DNA of 64,000 nucleotides from M3007 sp964539805 (GCA_964539805.1 CAZIKN010000011.1:1-64000); one strand, 5' to 3'; counted from the stretch's first letter, positions 17,714 to 28,037 are shown. A program made the numbers and translations. Notes: generated by a model from the sequence alone, not told the origin.

Positions 17714-19867
17714 CTACAAACGCTGTATGGGCAGACTCGCAGTTTTTTCACCATTGCTAAGGGACAAAAAATAGGTGCCTGCAGGATAGAGGCTCAGGTC
17801 AATACGTTCCTGTAAAGCATTTTGGCCCGTTTTCCATTGCAACACTTGAAGGATTCGGCCGCTTTCATCTTTGATCCGAGCCTCCCAGTTGTCTGAAGGC
17901 AGTTGGAGTGCCTCAACGAGCAGCCAGGATGATGTTGGGTTGGGCGAAACGCGCAGGCCCCATTCTGCCACAAGTTCATCGGTACTAACAAAATTGATAA
18001 CAACCGAGGTGGTGGCCGTACAGCCATTGGCATCTCGTACCGTTACAGTGTATGTTTTATTGGGCAAATTAGTGAAATCCTTGCTGTTTTGATAGTTCTG
18101 ACCGTCAATACTGTATTGAAAAGGACTGGTGCCTCCACTTGCATTAACGCTTATATTGTTCTGGGCGACAGATGCTTTCAAACTCAGGGGATCTGGTTGG
18201 CTTATCGTTACTTTTAGGTTAAATACGTTGTTTCTGGCGTCAATTACTTCAAAGGTGTAAGTGCCTGCTGACAAGTTTTTGACAATGGAATCCGTGCCAA
18301 TGTCGTAAATGTAAGGTGGTATGCCGCCAAGGGCATTAATCTCTACCTGACCATCTTTTCCACCGAAACAGCTGACGGGTGTCAGTTTGGCCGTGGCTTT
18401 CAGTGGAGGTATGACAATATTAACCACTATGGCATTCACGCAGCCTTGTGGGTCACGTACAAGAAGCAGGTATTCAGCGCTTTGTGCCGGTGCTATAGTC
18501 TGCTCTTGGCTTATAAGGGCATTGTCTTTGATCCAGAAATATTCATAGCCCGGCCCCACTGGCTCGGTAATTTTTGCGCTGTAATTGGCTATTTCTGTTT
18601 TTATCTCAAAAGTGGGCAGCCCGAGGAACAAATCACGGTTTTGACCAGTCGGCTCTGGCAGGTCATAAAATACGCCAGCAAAGGCAAAACGTTCGTTAGG
18701 CACCACTACCGCACTGCGCACGCTCAATATGGGGGAGTCCTGATTGGTGACGGCAAATGCGGGAAAAATCTTATTGTTAGCTTCTAAGGCGGCTCCAATT
18801 AAGGGGGCAGCGGTTGTTGAAGCCACATTGGTCGTGCTGTCTCCTACGATCAAGAATGGATTGCCCTGACCAGGAAAATTGACCACCTGATAAATATTCT
18901 GACTGCCTTTCATGGGTACATTTACTTTATCCAAAAGTTCGCCTTTACTGCTAAACAGCACATAATGAGCATCCAAAATATCATTTTTAGTGGTATCACC
19001 ACTAAATATATTACCTACGGCAAACAGGTTTCCGGTAGCCGGGTTTTCTACGGCATTGGCAAAAAACATATTGCCAAATTTGGCTTTGTAGGCACCTTCA
19101 TGTTTATAATCCCACATTTTTTGGCCATTTAGATCAATTTTTCGAACCCAGGCGATATTGTTCAACACATTTTCTGCACTGAATATATTGCCTATTACGG
19201 AAGCACCTGTCAGTACCAAATTACCATCGGAACTTTGCATCAGCGAGCGAGGCACATCAATACCATAGGAGAATTGGGTGATACTGTCCTGAATAAGCAG
19301 GGTGGTGGCATTCAATGTAGCCACAAAGCCATCAGTAAAGTCCAAGGTTCCAATGTTGGATCGGAGGCCGGCAACATACAGATTGCCCGACTTGGTGCGA
19401 ACGATGCTGCGAATTTCCGCACCCGCTCTGTTCATAATTTTTATGGTGTCGGCTCTGACAAGTTGGAGGCCGGCATTCACCCGTGCCACAAATGCTCTTG
19501 TGCCTAATTGTGAAAAAGTGGAACGGCCAACTGCCATGAACCCGCCATCAGCCAATTCCGTCACATCAAAAAACTCTTCAAAGGAATCATCAGCGGGGAA
19601 ATCAAATTGTAGGGAGTCCAAAATTTGACCGGCACAGTCAAATTTATATAAAGCGGCATTGTTGTTCACAATACCTGCCAGCAGATAACTGCCATCAGTG
19701 GTTCTGATGAGTTTGTTGCATTGATCGTTTTTGCCAGGGTGCCCGAAAAAAACGGGGCGATGCTGGCCCCAAAGCAAACCGGATAGGAAGAGGAGAAAAA
19801 AGGATAAAACAAGTTGCAGGCAGATGGTTGTTTTGGGGGCAATAGTTGGATGTTGATACTTGCGCAT
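17714..19867 (-). CDS. T9SS-exported protein with SprB-like repeats
   Basis: About 717 aa from ATG 19867 (an upstream in-frame start at 19921 adds a non-signal-like stretch). Signal peptide LQLVLSFFLLFLSGLLWGQ. The N-terminal ~400 residues look like a beta-propeller (repeats such as RTTDGSYLLAGIVNNNAALYKFD, GNLVLTGASVIGN). Two SprB-like repeats follow: PVSCFGGKDGQVEINALGG and NISVNASGGTSPFQYSIDG with DANGCTATTSV. The end is a T9SS type A sorting domain (RVSPNPTSSWLLVEA to GTYFLSLSNGEKTASLPI). SprB repeats occur in gliding adhesins and other surface proteins. Confidence 0.85.
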   Translation of the reverse strand: MRKYQHPTIAPKTTICLQLVLSFFLLFLSGLLWGQHRPVFFGHPGKNDQCNKLIRTTDGSYLLAGIVNNNAALYKFDCAGQILDSLQFDFPADDSFEEFFDVTELADGGFMAVGRSTFSQLGTRAFVARVNAGLQLVRADTIKIMNRAGAEIRSIVRTKSGNLYVAGLRSNIGTLDFTDGFVATLNATTLLIQDSITQFSYGIDVPRSLMQSSDGNLVLTGASVIGNIFSAENVLNNIAWVRKIDLNGQKMWDYKHEGAYKAKFGNMFFANAVENPATGNLFAVGNIFSGDTTKNDILDAHYVLFSSKGELLDKVNVPMKGSQNIYQVVNFPGQGNPFLIVGDSTTNVASTTAAPLIGAALEANNKIFPAFAVTNQDSPILSVRSAVVVPNERFAFAGVFYDLPEPTGQNRDLFLGLPTFEIKTEIANYSAKITEPVGPGYEYFWIKDNALISQEQTIAPAQSAEYLLLVRDPQGCVNAIVVNIVIPPLKATAKLTPVSCFGGKDGQVEINALGGIPPYIYDIGTDSIVKNLSAGTYTFEVIDARNNVFNLKVTISQPDPLSLKASVAQNNISVNASGGTSPFQYSIDGQNYQNSKDFTNLPNKTYTVTVRDANGCTATTSVVINFVSTDELVAEWGLRVSPNPTSSWLLVEALQLPSDNWEARIKDESGRILQVLQWKTGQNALQERIDLSLYPAGTYFLSLSNGEKTASLPIQRL

Positions 19868-20002
19868 AATAACGGGTTTTAAACAGTGAAAAATCGGTTT
19901 TCCACGAGTAAAAGTCGTCACATCTGCTTATTTGCGTTGTACCCGTTTTGTTAAAATGCAAAAAATCCTTTTGAAAGGTTGTTTCAGTTGGTAAACGGGT
20001 AC

Positions 20003-20010
20003 TATTTTTG
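20003..20010 (+). promoter_or_regulatory. -7 promoter element (TATTTTTG) of the PARP locus
   Basis: TATTTTTG fits TAnnTTTG; a TTG at 19979-19981, 21 nt upstream, can serve as the -33 element. The predicted start site lies just before the ATG at 20030. Confidence 0.5.
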
Positions 20011-20029
20011 CAACAAATTGTTTTTAAGA

Positions 20030-20191
20030 ATGATGCAAAGTGGTTTCGAATTTACGGACACAACTCGCTCAAAAGCACTTTGCGTCGTCCACACCTTTAA
20101 CCCTAACAAGCATGTATCCATCCTGGCTAAAGCCTCTGGCCCACGTTATCTTGCCTATATTGCCCGAATCATGGAAAAGGGCCGTGTATGA
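20030..20191 (+). CDS. Small 53-aa ORF leading the PARP operon
   Basis: ATG 20030 opens a 53-aa frame (MMQSGFEFTDTT... IARIMEKGRV) whose TGA at 20189-20191 sits 5 nt before an in-frame PARP ATG at 20196. It overlaps the upstream possible PARP N-terminus in another frame, so only one of the two readings of 20112-20191 need be real. Residue composition is protein-like; no homologue is recognised. It is the first ORF after the predicted promoter, and translational coupling to PARP is plausible. Confidence 0.4.
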   Translation: MMQSGFEFTDTTRSKALCVVHTFNPNKHVSILAKASGPRYLAYIARIMEKGRV

Positions 20192-21536
20192 AAAAATGAA
20201 AAACAATGGTACCAACCCTATCCAACAATACGCTAAACAATTGTTGGCACAAATGGAGGAAAGCGCCCCGGAACAGGGCGCAACAGCCTCGGATTGGGCT
20301 GAACCCGGGTTGCCAACAGCCTTGCGGCGGAGTTGCAACCTGATCATGGTTACGGCTGACAACAACAATAAATTTTACAGGATGCTGGAAAAAGGTGATG
20401 GTACTTTTGAAGCAAGCTATGGCCGTGTTGGAAATGCAGGCATATCTGAAATATATCCGATGGCCAAATGGGATACGAAATACAAAGAGAAAATACGGAA
20501 AGGCTATATTGACCAAACAGCGCTTTTTGCGGAAGTCAATTCGGATGAAACAGCCATTTCGGCCATTTCAGTGCCGTCCGTCCGTGCACTGATTACAGCA
20601 TTGCAGCAATATGCCAAAAATGCCATCCGTTATCACTACAATGTTCATTCTGGTCAGGTCACACCAAAACAGGTTGAGGAAGCCCAAAGCCTGATCAACG
20701 GTTTGACCCAATTGGCACAAAAAGATACAGACGTTTCCCTGTTTAACGAGACACTGCTGAAGTTGTATTCGATTATCCCGCGCAAAATGAAAAATGTGAA
20801 AGAGCAGCTGCTTCATTCAATCCAATCAGACGACGACTTAAACAAGGTGCAGTTGATGTTGGCAAAGGAGCAGGACACTCTGGATGTGATGCGTTCCCAG
20901 GTTGAAATTCAGGAAAAGCAACGCGAGGCCAATCCTAAAAGCCCATTGAATCTACTGGAGATAATGGGTTTGGAAATTACGCCCATTGAAGCACCTGAAA
21001 CCATTACATTGATCCGAAAGATGATGCAAGAGGAATCAAAGCGATTTGTTAAAGCGTACAAAGTCAAAAACCTGCGGACAGAAAGGCTTTTTGATCAACA
21101 TTTAGCCCATCAAAAAAATCAGGAAACAGAGCTTTTTTGGCATGGTAGCCGCAATGAAAACTGGATGTCTATCATGGAAACGGGCTTGGTGCTTCGGCCC
21201 GCCAACGCTGTTATTACCGGCAAAATGTTTGGTTATGGTTTGTACTTTGCTGATAGGTTCAGGAAATCCCTGAATTACAGCTCCATACAAGGGGCCACAT
21301 ACGCGGGGGGAAAATCCTCAAAAGCTTACTTAGCCATTTTTAAGGTACATACAGGAAAAGCCTTGGCCGTGAAGCATCATGAGCAGTGGCACACCCAATT
21401 AACCCGCGAAGTATTGGAGAAAAAGGGGGATTATGACTCAGTGTTCGCGCGTAAAGGGGTTGACTTGGTTAATAATGAATACATTGTATATCATGAAAAC
21501 CAGTGCACTATTCATTATTTAGTTGAAATAACATAA
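20112..21536 (+). CDS. Bacterial PARP: WGR domain plus ADP-ribosyltransferase catalytic domain
   Basis: From ATG 20112, 474 aa; ATG 20196 would give 446 aa. A WGR-like domain (FYRMLEKGDGTFEASYGRVG...KYKEKIRKGY, residues ~85-135) is followed by the helical PARP regulatory domain (~155-260) and the ART catalytic domain (~285-474). The H-Y-E triad is intact: H344 in LFWHGSR, Y378 in GYGLYFADRFRKS, E456 in NNEYIVY. This is the architecture of eukaryotic PARP2/PARP3, so it should make (poly-)ADP-ribose from NAD+ after WGR binds nucleic acid ends. No macrodomain or glycohydrolase lies nearby; an 86-aa partner follows. Confidence 0.9.
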   Translation: MYPSWLKPLAHVILPILPESWKRAVYEKMKNNGTNPIQQYAKQLLAQMEESAPEQGATASDWAEPGLPTALRRSCNLIMVTADNNNKFYRMLEKGDGTFEASYGRVGNAGISEIYPMAKWDTKYKEKIRKGYIDQTALFAEVNSDETAISAISVPSVRALITALQQYAKNAIRYHYNVHSGQVTPKQVEEAQSLINGLTQLAQKDTDVSLFNETLLKLYSIIPRKMKNVKEQLLHSIQSDDDLNKVQLMLAKEQDTLDVMRSQVEIQEKQREANPKSPLNLLEIMGLEITPIEAPETITLIRKMMQEESKRFVKAYKVKNLRTERLFDQHLAHQKNQETELFWHGSRNENWMSIMETGLVLRPANAVITGKMFGYGLYFADRFRKSLNYSSIQGATYAGGKSSKAYLAIFKVHTGKALAVKHHEQWHTQLTREVLEKKGDYDSVFARKGVDLVNNEYIVYHENQCTIHYLVEIT

Positions 21537-21564
21537 CATCAAACACATTGTACTTAGTTTTCGC

Positions 21565-21825
21565 ATGAAACCACTAACAAAAAATGCCGTACACGATGCC
21601 GCCGCATCCCTGATGGGCATCAATGAAGAAACCACTACATTAGAAGTAAAAGATTTGCTGCGCAAACAAGGATACTACGCAAAACAAGAAGACGTATCCG
21701 TGATGATGGATCAGCTCTGTCATGAAATGGACTGGGAGTACCACTTCAACGGCCAGTTTCGGGTTTACCGCAAAAAGTCAGATATTGACCAAGCCCTCAT
21801 ACGGCTGATGTTTTCGGCGAACTGA
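21565..21825 (+). CDS. Small 86-aa protein downstream of PARP, unknown
   Basis: 86 aa, 28 nt after the PARP stop and on the same strand, so probably cotranscribed. It reads as a compact helical domain (TLEVKDLLRKQGYYAKQEDVS, then MMDQLCHEMDWEYHFNGQFRVY). The DLLRKQGYYAKQ.DVS segment has the look of a winged-helix or small wHTH-like unit, but no family is recognised. It could be a partner or regulator of the PARP. Confidence 0.6.
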   Translation: MKPLTKNAVHDAAASLMGINEETTTLEVKDLLRKQGYYAKQEDVSVMMDQLCHEMDWEYHFNGQFRVYRKKSDIDQALIRLMFSAN

Positions 21826-21834
21826 GCTGGGCAT

Positions 21835-21871
21835 AAAAAAAGCGTGTATGTTTGGGTTACCCATACACGCT
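21835..21871 (-). terminator. Strong terminator (10-bp perfect stem, U7 on the minus strand)
   Basis: AGCGTGTATG (21841-21850) pairs with CATACACGCT (21862-21871). On the minus strand the stem is followed by seven U (A tract 21835-21841), ending transcription of the redoxin gene; the stem may also stall the converging PARP transcript. Confidence 0.85.
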
Positions 21872-21901
21872 GTAAAAGAAGCCGAAATTCTCAATAAATA
21901 C

Positions 21902-22513
21902 CTATTGCTTTCTCCACTTTATGGAGCATCCAATTGCTTTGGTTTCCGTGACTGACGGTTCCTTACCCTCTCGCAGGGCATCAATGGCATTTTCCACATA
22001 CTTGACCTGTACCGCCTCTGCACTTTCGGAATTATCGTCAATGGCACCTATGTACTTCACCGTCAGGTCTTTATCCAAAATAAAAACGTGTGGTGTGCGG
22101 GTAGCGCCATACGTTTTGGCAATTTCCTGGGTTTCATCATAAAGATAAAGAAAGCCATACTGTTTTTCTTTGGCACGCTCCTGCATCTTTTCGTAACTGT
22201 CCGCAGGTTGTACCTTTTTGTCGTTCGGGTTGATGGCTACTACCGGATAACCAAGGGCTTCGTACTTTTTGTGCAATGCAATGATACGCTCCTCATAAGC
22301 GATGGCGTAGGGGCAATGGTTGCAGGTAAAAATCACAACATAACCCTTCGCTTTTTTCAGGTCGGCCAAGGCGTAATTTTTGCCATCCACATTTTTAAGT
22401 TTGAAATCAATGGCTTTGTCGCCTACTTTAAGACCTGGTGCCGGAGCCACAAAGGACATGGCAAAAAGACCAAGAAGGGCCACAAAGCCCGACAGTACAA
22501 ATAAATTTTTCAT
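21902..22513 (-). CDS. Thioredoxin-fold (AhpC/TSA-like) exported protein
   Basis: About 203 aa from ATG 22513, with a signal peptide (LFVLSGFVALLGLFAMSFVA). The fold is redoxin: GLKVGDKAIDFKLKNVDGK, VIFTCNHCPYAIAYEERI with a CNHC redox centre, and GATRTPHVFILDKDLTVKYIG with the cis-Pro. Members with CNHCPY are exported peroxiredoxin-like proteins. A further Cys lies near the C-terminus. It is next to a TlpA-like gene on the same strand, so both probably serve envelope thiol chemistry. Confidence 0.85.
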   Translation of the reverse strand: MKNLFVLSGFVALLGLFAMSFVAPAPGLKVGDKAIDFKLKNVDGKNYALADLKKAKGYVVIFTCNHCPYAIAYEERIIALHKKYEALGYPVVAINPNDKKVQPADSYEKMQERAKEKQYGFLYLYDETQEIAKTYGATRTPHVFILDKDLTVKYIGAIDDNSESAEAVQVKYVENAIDALREGKEPSVTETKAIGCSIKWRKQ

Positions 22514-22575
22514 AAAATAAACGTTTGAAAATGAATGAATTGAACCAAATTCAACGATCAATCTCTTTTCTGGCT

Positions 22576-23073
22576 TTAGTTCGGCTTATTACCCAAGGCC
22601 TCTTCCACTTTTTTGCTCAAGGCCCGATATTTCAGCGGCCCTTCATGGAACCAGACAAAACCGCGCTTTTTTGAAACAATAAAAGTGGCTGGGATGGAGC
22701 CGGACCAGTCTGGACTAATCAAATTGACCCATTTGTTGGCATTGGGTTCGTCCATAAAAACAACCAAACTTTTCAGTTGTTGCTTGCGCACGAAATTCTT
22801 GAGTGCTGTTTCGACATTTCGCTTAAAATCAGCGCTCACCAGCACTACTTTTACCGGTTTTGAGGTATAACGCTTGTTCAGTTTTTCAAATGCCGGCAAT
22901 TCTTTCACGCAAGGCCCACACCAGGTAGCCCAAAAATTTAATACAAATACGGTATCGCTGGGGTGGTTTTTCCAGCGCTCCAGATCGGCTGGTTTGATAA
23001 AGGGGATATCTTGGGCGAGCGCTGGTACGGACAGGAATAGGATAAGGCCCAAAGGCAGGATTTTAGTCAGCAT
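22576..23073 (-). CDS. TlpA-family thiol:disulfide oxidoreductase
   Basis: About 165 aa from ATG 23073; the frame is open to 23160 but only this start gives the signal peptide LPLGLILFLSVPALAQ. The thioredoxin core shows FWATWCGPCVKELPAFEKL (active-site CGPC) and the cis-Pro loop SIPATFIV. It is periplasmic or membrane-facing, probably reducing disulfides or supporting cytochrome c maturation. It lies 62 nt upstream of the redoxin gene. Confidence 0.88.
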   Translation of the reverse strand: MLTKILPLGLILFLSVPALAQDIPFIKPADLERWKNHPSDTVFVLNFWATWCGPCVKELPAFEKLNKRYTSKPVKVVLVSADFKRNVETALKNFVRKQQLKSLVVFMDEPNANKWVNLISPDWSGSIPATFIVSKKRGFVWFHEGPLKYRALSKKVEEALGNKPN

Positions 23074-23156
23074 GTTGTGGCATTGTTGTGTGAGCGAACG
23101 ATTTGATCCGCCAAAAGTCCAAACATTTTGACCAAAAAACAAAAGTTGCTCTAAAA

Positions 23157-23663
23157 TCACTCAAACACCTCCGAAAGAGGGATCTGAATATCTAAAATCG
23201 AATCTCGCAACGTATTGCCGATGCGGTACATCTCATATTCGCCGGGATTGCTAAAAACAAAAATATTGCCCAGCGGCGGCAATACGAGCCAGCACGATTT
23301 CACCCCGTGCAGAAAATACTGGTTTGCTTTTTGGGTCAATTCGCTCAAAGATTGAGTGGGAGAAATGATTTCGATGGCACACAAGGGCGGCTCCGTCATG
23401 GCGATCACGTCGTTTTGCAAATCCAATGGCACGCGCGGATAAAGCGTGATATCCGGCACAGAAGGCCAGTCCGAGAGATCGAGGCTGAGCTCTGATACAA
23501 CGCGGTACTGCTTTTTGTAATACATGCCAAGTAAAACAATTAAATTGGCCTGAATGGAGCCGTGATTAAATGACGGCATAGGCTTACCTCGTTCAGTGGT
23601 GTAATGGCTTTCCGCTGTAATTTCAGCGATGCCCGTATTTTCGTGCAAAACCATATTGAGCAT
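23157..23663 (-). CDS. Uma2-family endonuclease-fold protein
   Basis: 168 aa. Shows the Uma2 pattern GKPMPSFNHGSIQANLI, LSDWPSVPDITLY (Asp), PPLCAIEIISPTQS (Glu) and KANQYFLHGVKSCWLVLPP. It is a shorter, diverged relative of the copy at 7632-8234. No toxin or antitoxin partner is adjacent. Confidence 0.82.
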   Translation of the reverse strand: MLNMVLHENTGIAEITAESHYTTERGKPMPSFNHGSIQANLIVLLGMYYKKQYRVVSELSLDLSDWPSVPDITLYPRVPLDLQNDVIAMTEPPLCAIEIISPTQSLSELTQKANQYFLHGVKSCWLVLPPLGNIFVFSNPGEYEMYRIGNTLRDSILDIQIPLSEVFE

Positions 23664-23714
23664 TATTTATTAGGAGTAAAGATACCGTGTTTTTGACAAA
23701 TCAAGCCAACAAAA

Positions 23715-25097
23715 TTACCGTTCCAAGGTGTCCAAGAGTTTGACCGGGTTTAACAGGCCAAAGCCATATTCCACGTCATTGCCACCTTCCGTCACGGATT
23801 TGTGCGTGGCTGCCGTGCTGCGGTACCATTCAAAAAGGTCATTTGGGGTACTGATATCCCCTTTTTGCATTTCACGCTGGCGCAACAAGGCCAAGAAACC
23901 GGCGGTATAAGCCGTAGCGATGAGGGTTGTTTTGTTATTTTTAATGCTTTCCTGCGCCAAATTGGAGGTGATAAGATCCTCGCCCGGCGCAAGGACATCC
24001 AAGTGGTAACTTTTGGCTGAAAAAGCACAGCGTTGGCCAAACTTATCATGCGCGCCGACAGATAAAACAGCTTCAAAAGCAGCAGGATAGCGACTTTCCG
24101 GGCGGCGTTCTGCGGAATTGCCAACAGGGGCCAGCAGGAGAATATTGCGGTCAAGTCCCTCAGCGAGGGTCTGTTCCAGGGCCTGTTTCACTGCCTCTTC
24201 TATAGCCCTGAAATCCACCAGCATGGCTATGATGTGCGCTCCTTCCTTAATGGCCCAACGTATGCCAGCATGGAGGTTTTCAGGCGTGATGTTTTGGTCA
24301 TATTGGCCTATCTTTCCGACTAATAACGTGGCCTCTGGTGCCACGCCAAACGCGACTATTCCCCGCCCGGCAGCTATGATAGCGGCCTGTGTGCCTATGC
24401 CATGCTCATCCTGTACACTGTTGCCGTCACAGTAAAAGGTGGCCCCAACAGCGCCTGCCAAATCAGGGTGCTGCAAGGCGGCTCCCGTACTGAGCAGGGC
24501 AATTTTTACGCCTTTTCCGGTCAATTTGCGTTCCTGCCACCATTGTGATGGGATGCGGTGTGAATTAAGCCCCCAGTTGATACGGGCCGGATCGGGGTTC
24601 TTCCAATTATCCATCTCTATCGGGAAGGGCGGCGTTATTTTGATGGATTCCAGCCCATCACTCCCGCCTGTGGATTCCAGATCGGAGCCGCGTTTGCGCA
24701 CCACAAGGCGTGTTTCGCCTTCAGGGATGTCAGGCGAAAGGCCGTCATCCGGTATGGGCAGCGCTATAGGTATCGCTGGTTGGGGTGGTTTGGGTACGGG
24801 CGCAACAGGCGGCGTTGGCGGCGCAACAGGCGGCGACACGGGCGTTGTTTGCACTCCGGCTTGGGTGTCCACAATGGGCACAAAGCCAATGCGCTCTGCT
24901 CCGCCGGACCAATAGTACCAACCATTGGCATCGCGATACCAAAGAGAATTATTGCGGATGGCGGCCCCTTCATAAAGGCCATCGTCAACATCCATTACCG
25001 TATTTTCATACACAACGCCCAATGCCGATTCATTGATATTCAATGGATTGGAGCGTATTTTTGTTTTTGCGTGGAACCGGATTTTCATCAGCATCAA
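23715..25097 (-). CDS. Pseudo-subtilisin: S8-fold protein with SH3-like N-terminus, catalytic triad lost
   Basis: 460 aa, no signal peptide. Residues ~10-76 are SH3-like (VMDVDDGLYEGAAIRNNSLWY, WSGGAERIGFVPI); 80-115 is a Pro-rich linker; 175-460 is a subtilase fold. All three triad positions are altered: the DTG Asp is S203 (ALLSTG), the GHGTH His is I234 (EHGIGTQ), and the GTS Ser is L392 (TTLIATAYTAG). The oxyanion Asn remains in PVGNS (N327). It should therefore be a non-proteolytic binding protein. It is the last gene of the eCIS cluster on the same strand. Confidence 0.85.
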   Translation of the reverse strand: MMLMKIRFHAKTKIRSNPLNINESALGVVYENTVMDVDDGLYEGAAIRNNSLWYRDANGWYYWSGGAERIGFVPIVDTQAGVQTTPVSPPVAPPTPPVAPVPKPPQPAIPIALPIPDDGLSPDIPEGETRLVVRKRGSDLESTGGSDGLESIKITPPFPIEMDNWKNPDPARINWGLNSHRIPSQWWQERKLTGKGVKIALLSTGAALQHPDLAGAVGATFYCDGNSVQDEHGIGTQAAIIAAGRGIVAFGVAPEATLLVGKIGQYDQNITPENLHAGIRWAIKEGAHIIAMLVDFRAIEEAVKQALEQTLAEGLDRNILLLAPVGNSAERRPESRYPAAFEAVLSVGAHDKFGQRCAFSAKSYHLDVLAPGEDLITSNLAQESIKNNKTTLIATAYTAGFLALLRQREMQKGDISTPNDLFEWYRSTAATHKSVTEGGNDVEYGFGLLNPVKLLDTLER

Positions 25098-25122
25098 TGT
25101 AAAAATGAGAAAACTTTTGTAC

Positions 25123-26329
<1,207 letters not shown>

Positions 26330-26374
26330 TGTATGTAGGGATGAAGTATGAGGGATGAGGGATGAAGGGGCGGC

Positions 26375-26576
26375 TCAGGCAATGAAACAATAGAGGGTGA
26401 TAAAGATAGCCAGTATTGAGCTGGTTTTGATGGCCATATTTTTCTTTTTTGTCAAAATAGCGCTCCTTATCAACTTCATTATTTCTTCGCTGTCTGCGTA
26501 TATAGATTCAAATTCTGTTTTGTTGAGGTATGCCGTTTTTTCCATGAGTTCAAGCCAATACTGGGTTTCGCCTGTT
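26375..26576 (-). pseudogene. C-terminal fragment of a four-helix-bundle (23S rRNA IVS-type) protein
   Basis: A frame overlapping the AAA+ stop reads FETGETQYWLELMEKTAYLN, then a helix with EEIMKLIRSAILTKKKN, ending FIA at the stop 26375-26377. This is the typical C-terminal half of the four-helix-bundle/S23 family (ET.YWLEL...). The N-terminal half (~60 residues) is missing, and the nearest start (ATG 26545) would give only 56 aa. It is probably a truncated relic left between eCIS genes. Confidence 0.65.
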
Positions 26577-27896
26577 TCAAACCACTTTATTTTCTTTTGT
26601 CAATTCACGGGTAATACCTGTCAGCAGGTTTTCCTTTGTGATGGTATTGCTTTGCGCGGACAAGGCCTGCAGGCAACAGTAATGTACAATATTCACAATG
26701 TTGGAACCCGTCAGTTCGTATTTGTCCGATATGGCTTTCATGTCAATATCATTGGCAAGTCGAACAGCCTGGGGAAAGGTGTTTTTCCACAAGGTGAGTC
26801 TTTCTGCGGGTTGGGGCATCGGAAAATACACGAGGCTCTGAAAACGGCGCGTAAAGGCATCATCCATATTGCTCTTAAAATTCGAGGCCAAGATACTCAA
26901 TCCGCTGAAATCTTCAATGCGCTGGAGCAAATAGGACACTTCCTGATTGGCAAATCGGTCATGGGCATCGCGCACGTTGGTGCGTTTGCCAAAAAGGGCA
27001 TCGGCTTCATCAAAGAAGAGGATCCATTTTTTGTTTTCGGCGCGCTCGAAAAGCGTGCTGAGGTTTTTTTCCGTTTCGCCTATGTACTTGGATACGAGGG
27101 AGGAAAGGTCAATGCGGTACACGTCGTGTTTGGTAAATTTGCCCAACAGGGTAGCCGCCATGGTTTTTCCCGTGCCCGGCGGTCCGTAAAACAAAGCCCG
27201 AAAACCAGGCTTTATCTTGCGGTGCATCTGCCAGTCATACAGCAGTGTATCGTTGTGCTGAATCCAGGTTTCTATTTCCTTCAATTGTTTGGCGGTGGTC
27301 GGGTTAAGCACCAGATCACGCCATTCCAGTTCGGTATTTAGTTGTTGTGCCGGAAAACTTTGGCTCAATCGCGGCGGCGTTACATATCCCAGAGTAAACA
27401 GTTCCACGTATTCGGGATCCAAAATGAGGCGGCCACTGAGCGATGGCTCACCAGGCTTCATATCTTCTAAATACATGATGTGTTCCTTGACCAAAAAATG
27501 CTGTGAACCAAACACCCGCTGTATTTGCAGGCGTCGCACCAAGTCATTGCTGCCGCCAAGCAGGAACAGCACCGTATCACCCGTGGGCAAAAAGCCGCGA
27601 TAATTGCTGCCTTTTACGCCACCGAGGGCCGGGAAATCGCCCCCTTGCGGGAAATATTCCTGCATGACCTCATCAAACATTTGCGGCTGCACGTGCGGCA
27701 CAAGGCCTGTGACCAAGGCCACAAATTCGTCCACCGTCAGTCGCTTATGCTGAACGAATTGGGTAAACGGCGCATCATCGTCCTTCATAACGGGCACCGA
27801 GGGCAGAGCGGCATTGCCCTGGCCAAGGTACTCTGCCAAGCGCATGCGCAAGAGGTTGCGGACGAAGGCGAGAGATAGGGTAAGGTTGGGTGACAT
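26577..27896 (-). CDS. eCIS AAA+ ATPase (Afp15-like)
   Basis: 439 aa. The N-terminal 200 residues are specific to the eCIS ATPase group; the AAA+ module follows with Walker A GPPGTGKT (238-245), Walker B ILFFDEAD (292-299), sensor-1 Asn (N339, ILASNF) and arginine fingers R350/R351. One such ATPase is a hallmark of eCIS loci and is thought to act in assembly or cargo loading rather than sheath recycling. It sits after the cargo genes and before the membrane protein. Confidence 0.92.
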   Translation of the reverse strand: MSPNLTLSLAFVRNLLRMRLAEYLGQGNAALPSVPVMKDDDAPFTQFVQHKRLTVDEFVALVTGLVPHVQPQMFDEVMQEYFPQGGDFPALGGVKGSNYRGFLPTGDTVLFLLGGSNDLVRRLQIQRVFGSQHFLVKEHIMYLEDMKPGEPSLSGRLILDPEYVELFTLGYVTPPRLSQSFPAQQLNTELEWRDLVLNPTTAKQLKEIETWIQHNDTLLYDWQMHRKIKPGFRALFYGPPGTGKTMAATLLGKFTKHDVYRIDLSSLVSKYIGETEKNLSTLFERAENKKWILFFDEADALFGKRTNVRDAHDRFANQEVSYLLQRIEDFSGLSILASNFKSNMDDAFTRRFQSLVYFPMPQPAERLTLWKNTFPQAVRLANDIDMKAISDKYELTGSNIVNIVHYCCLQALSAQSNTITKENLLTGITRELTKENKVV

Positions 27897-27897
27897 T

Positions 27898-28037
<140 letters not shown>

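Noticed and set aside
26397..27341. 314-aa plus-strand open frame
   Set aside because: Antisense to the AAA+ ATPase, whose motifs are intact; shadow frame.
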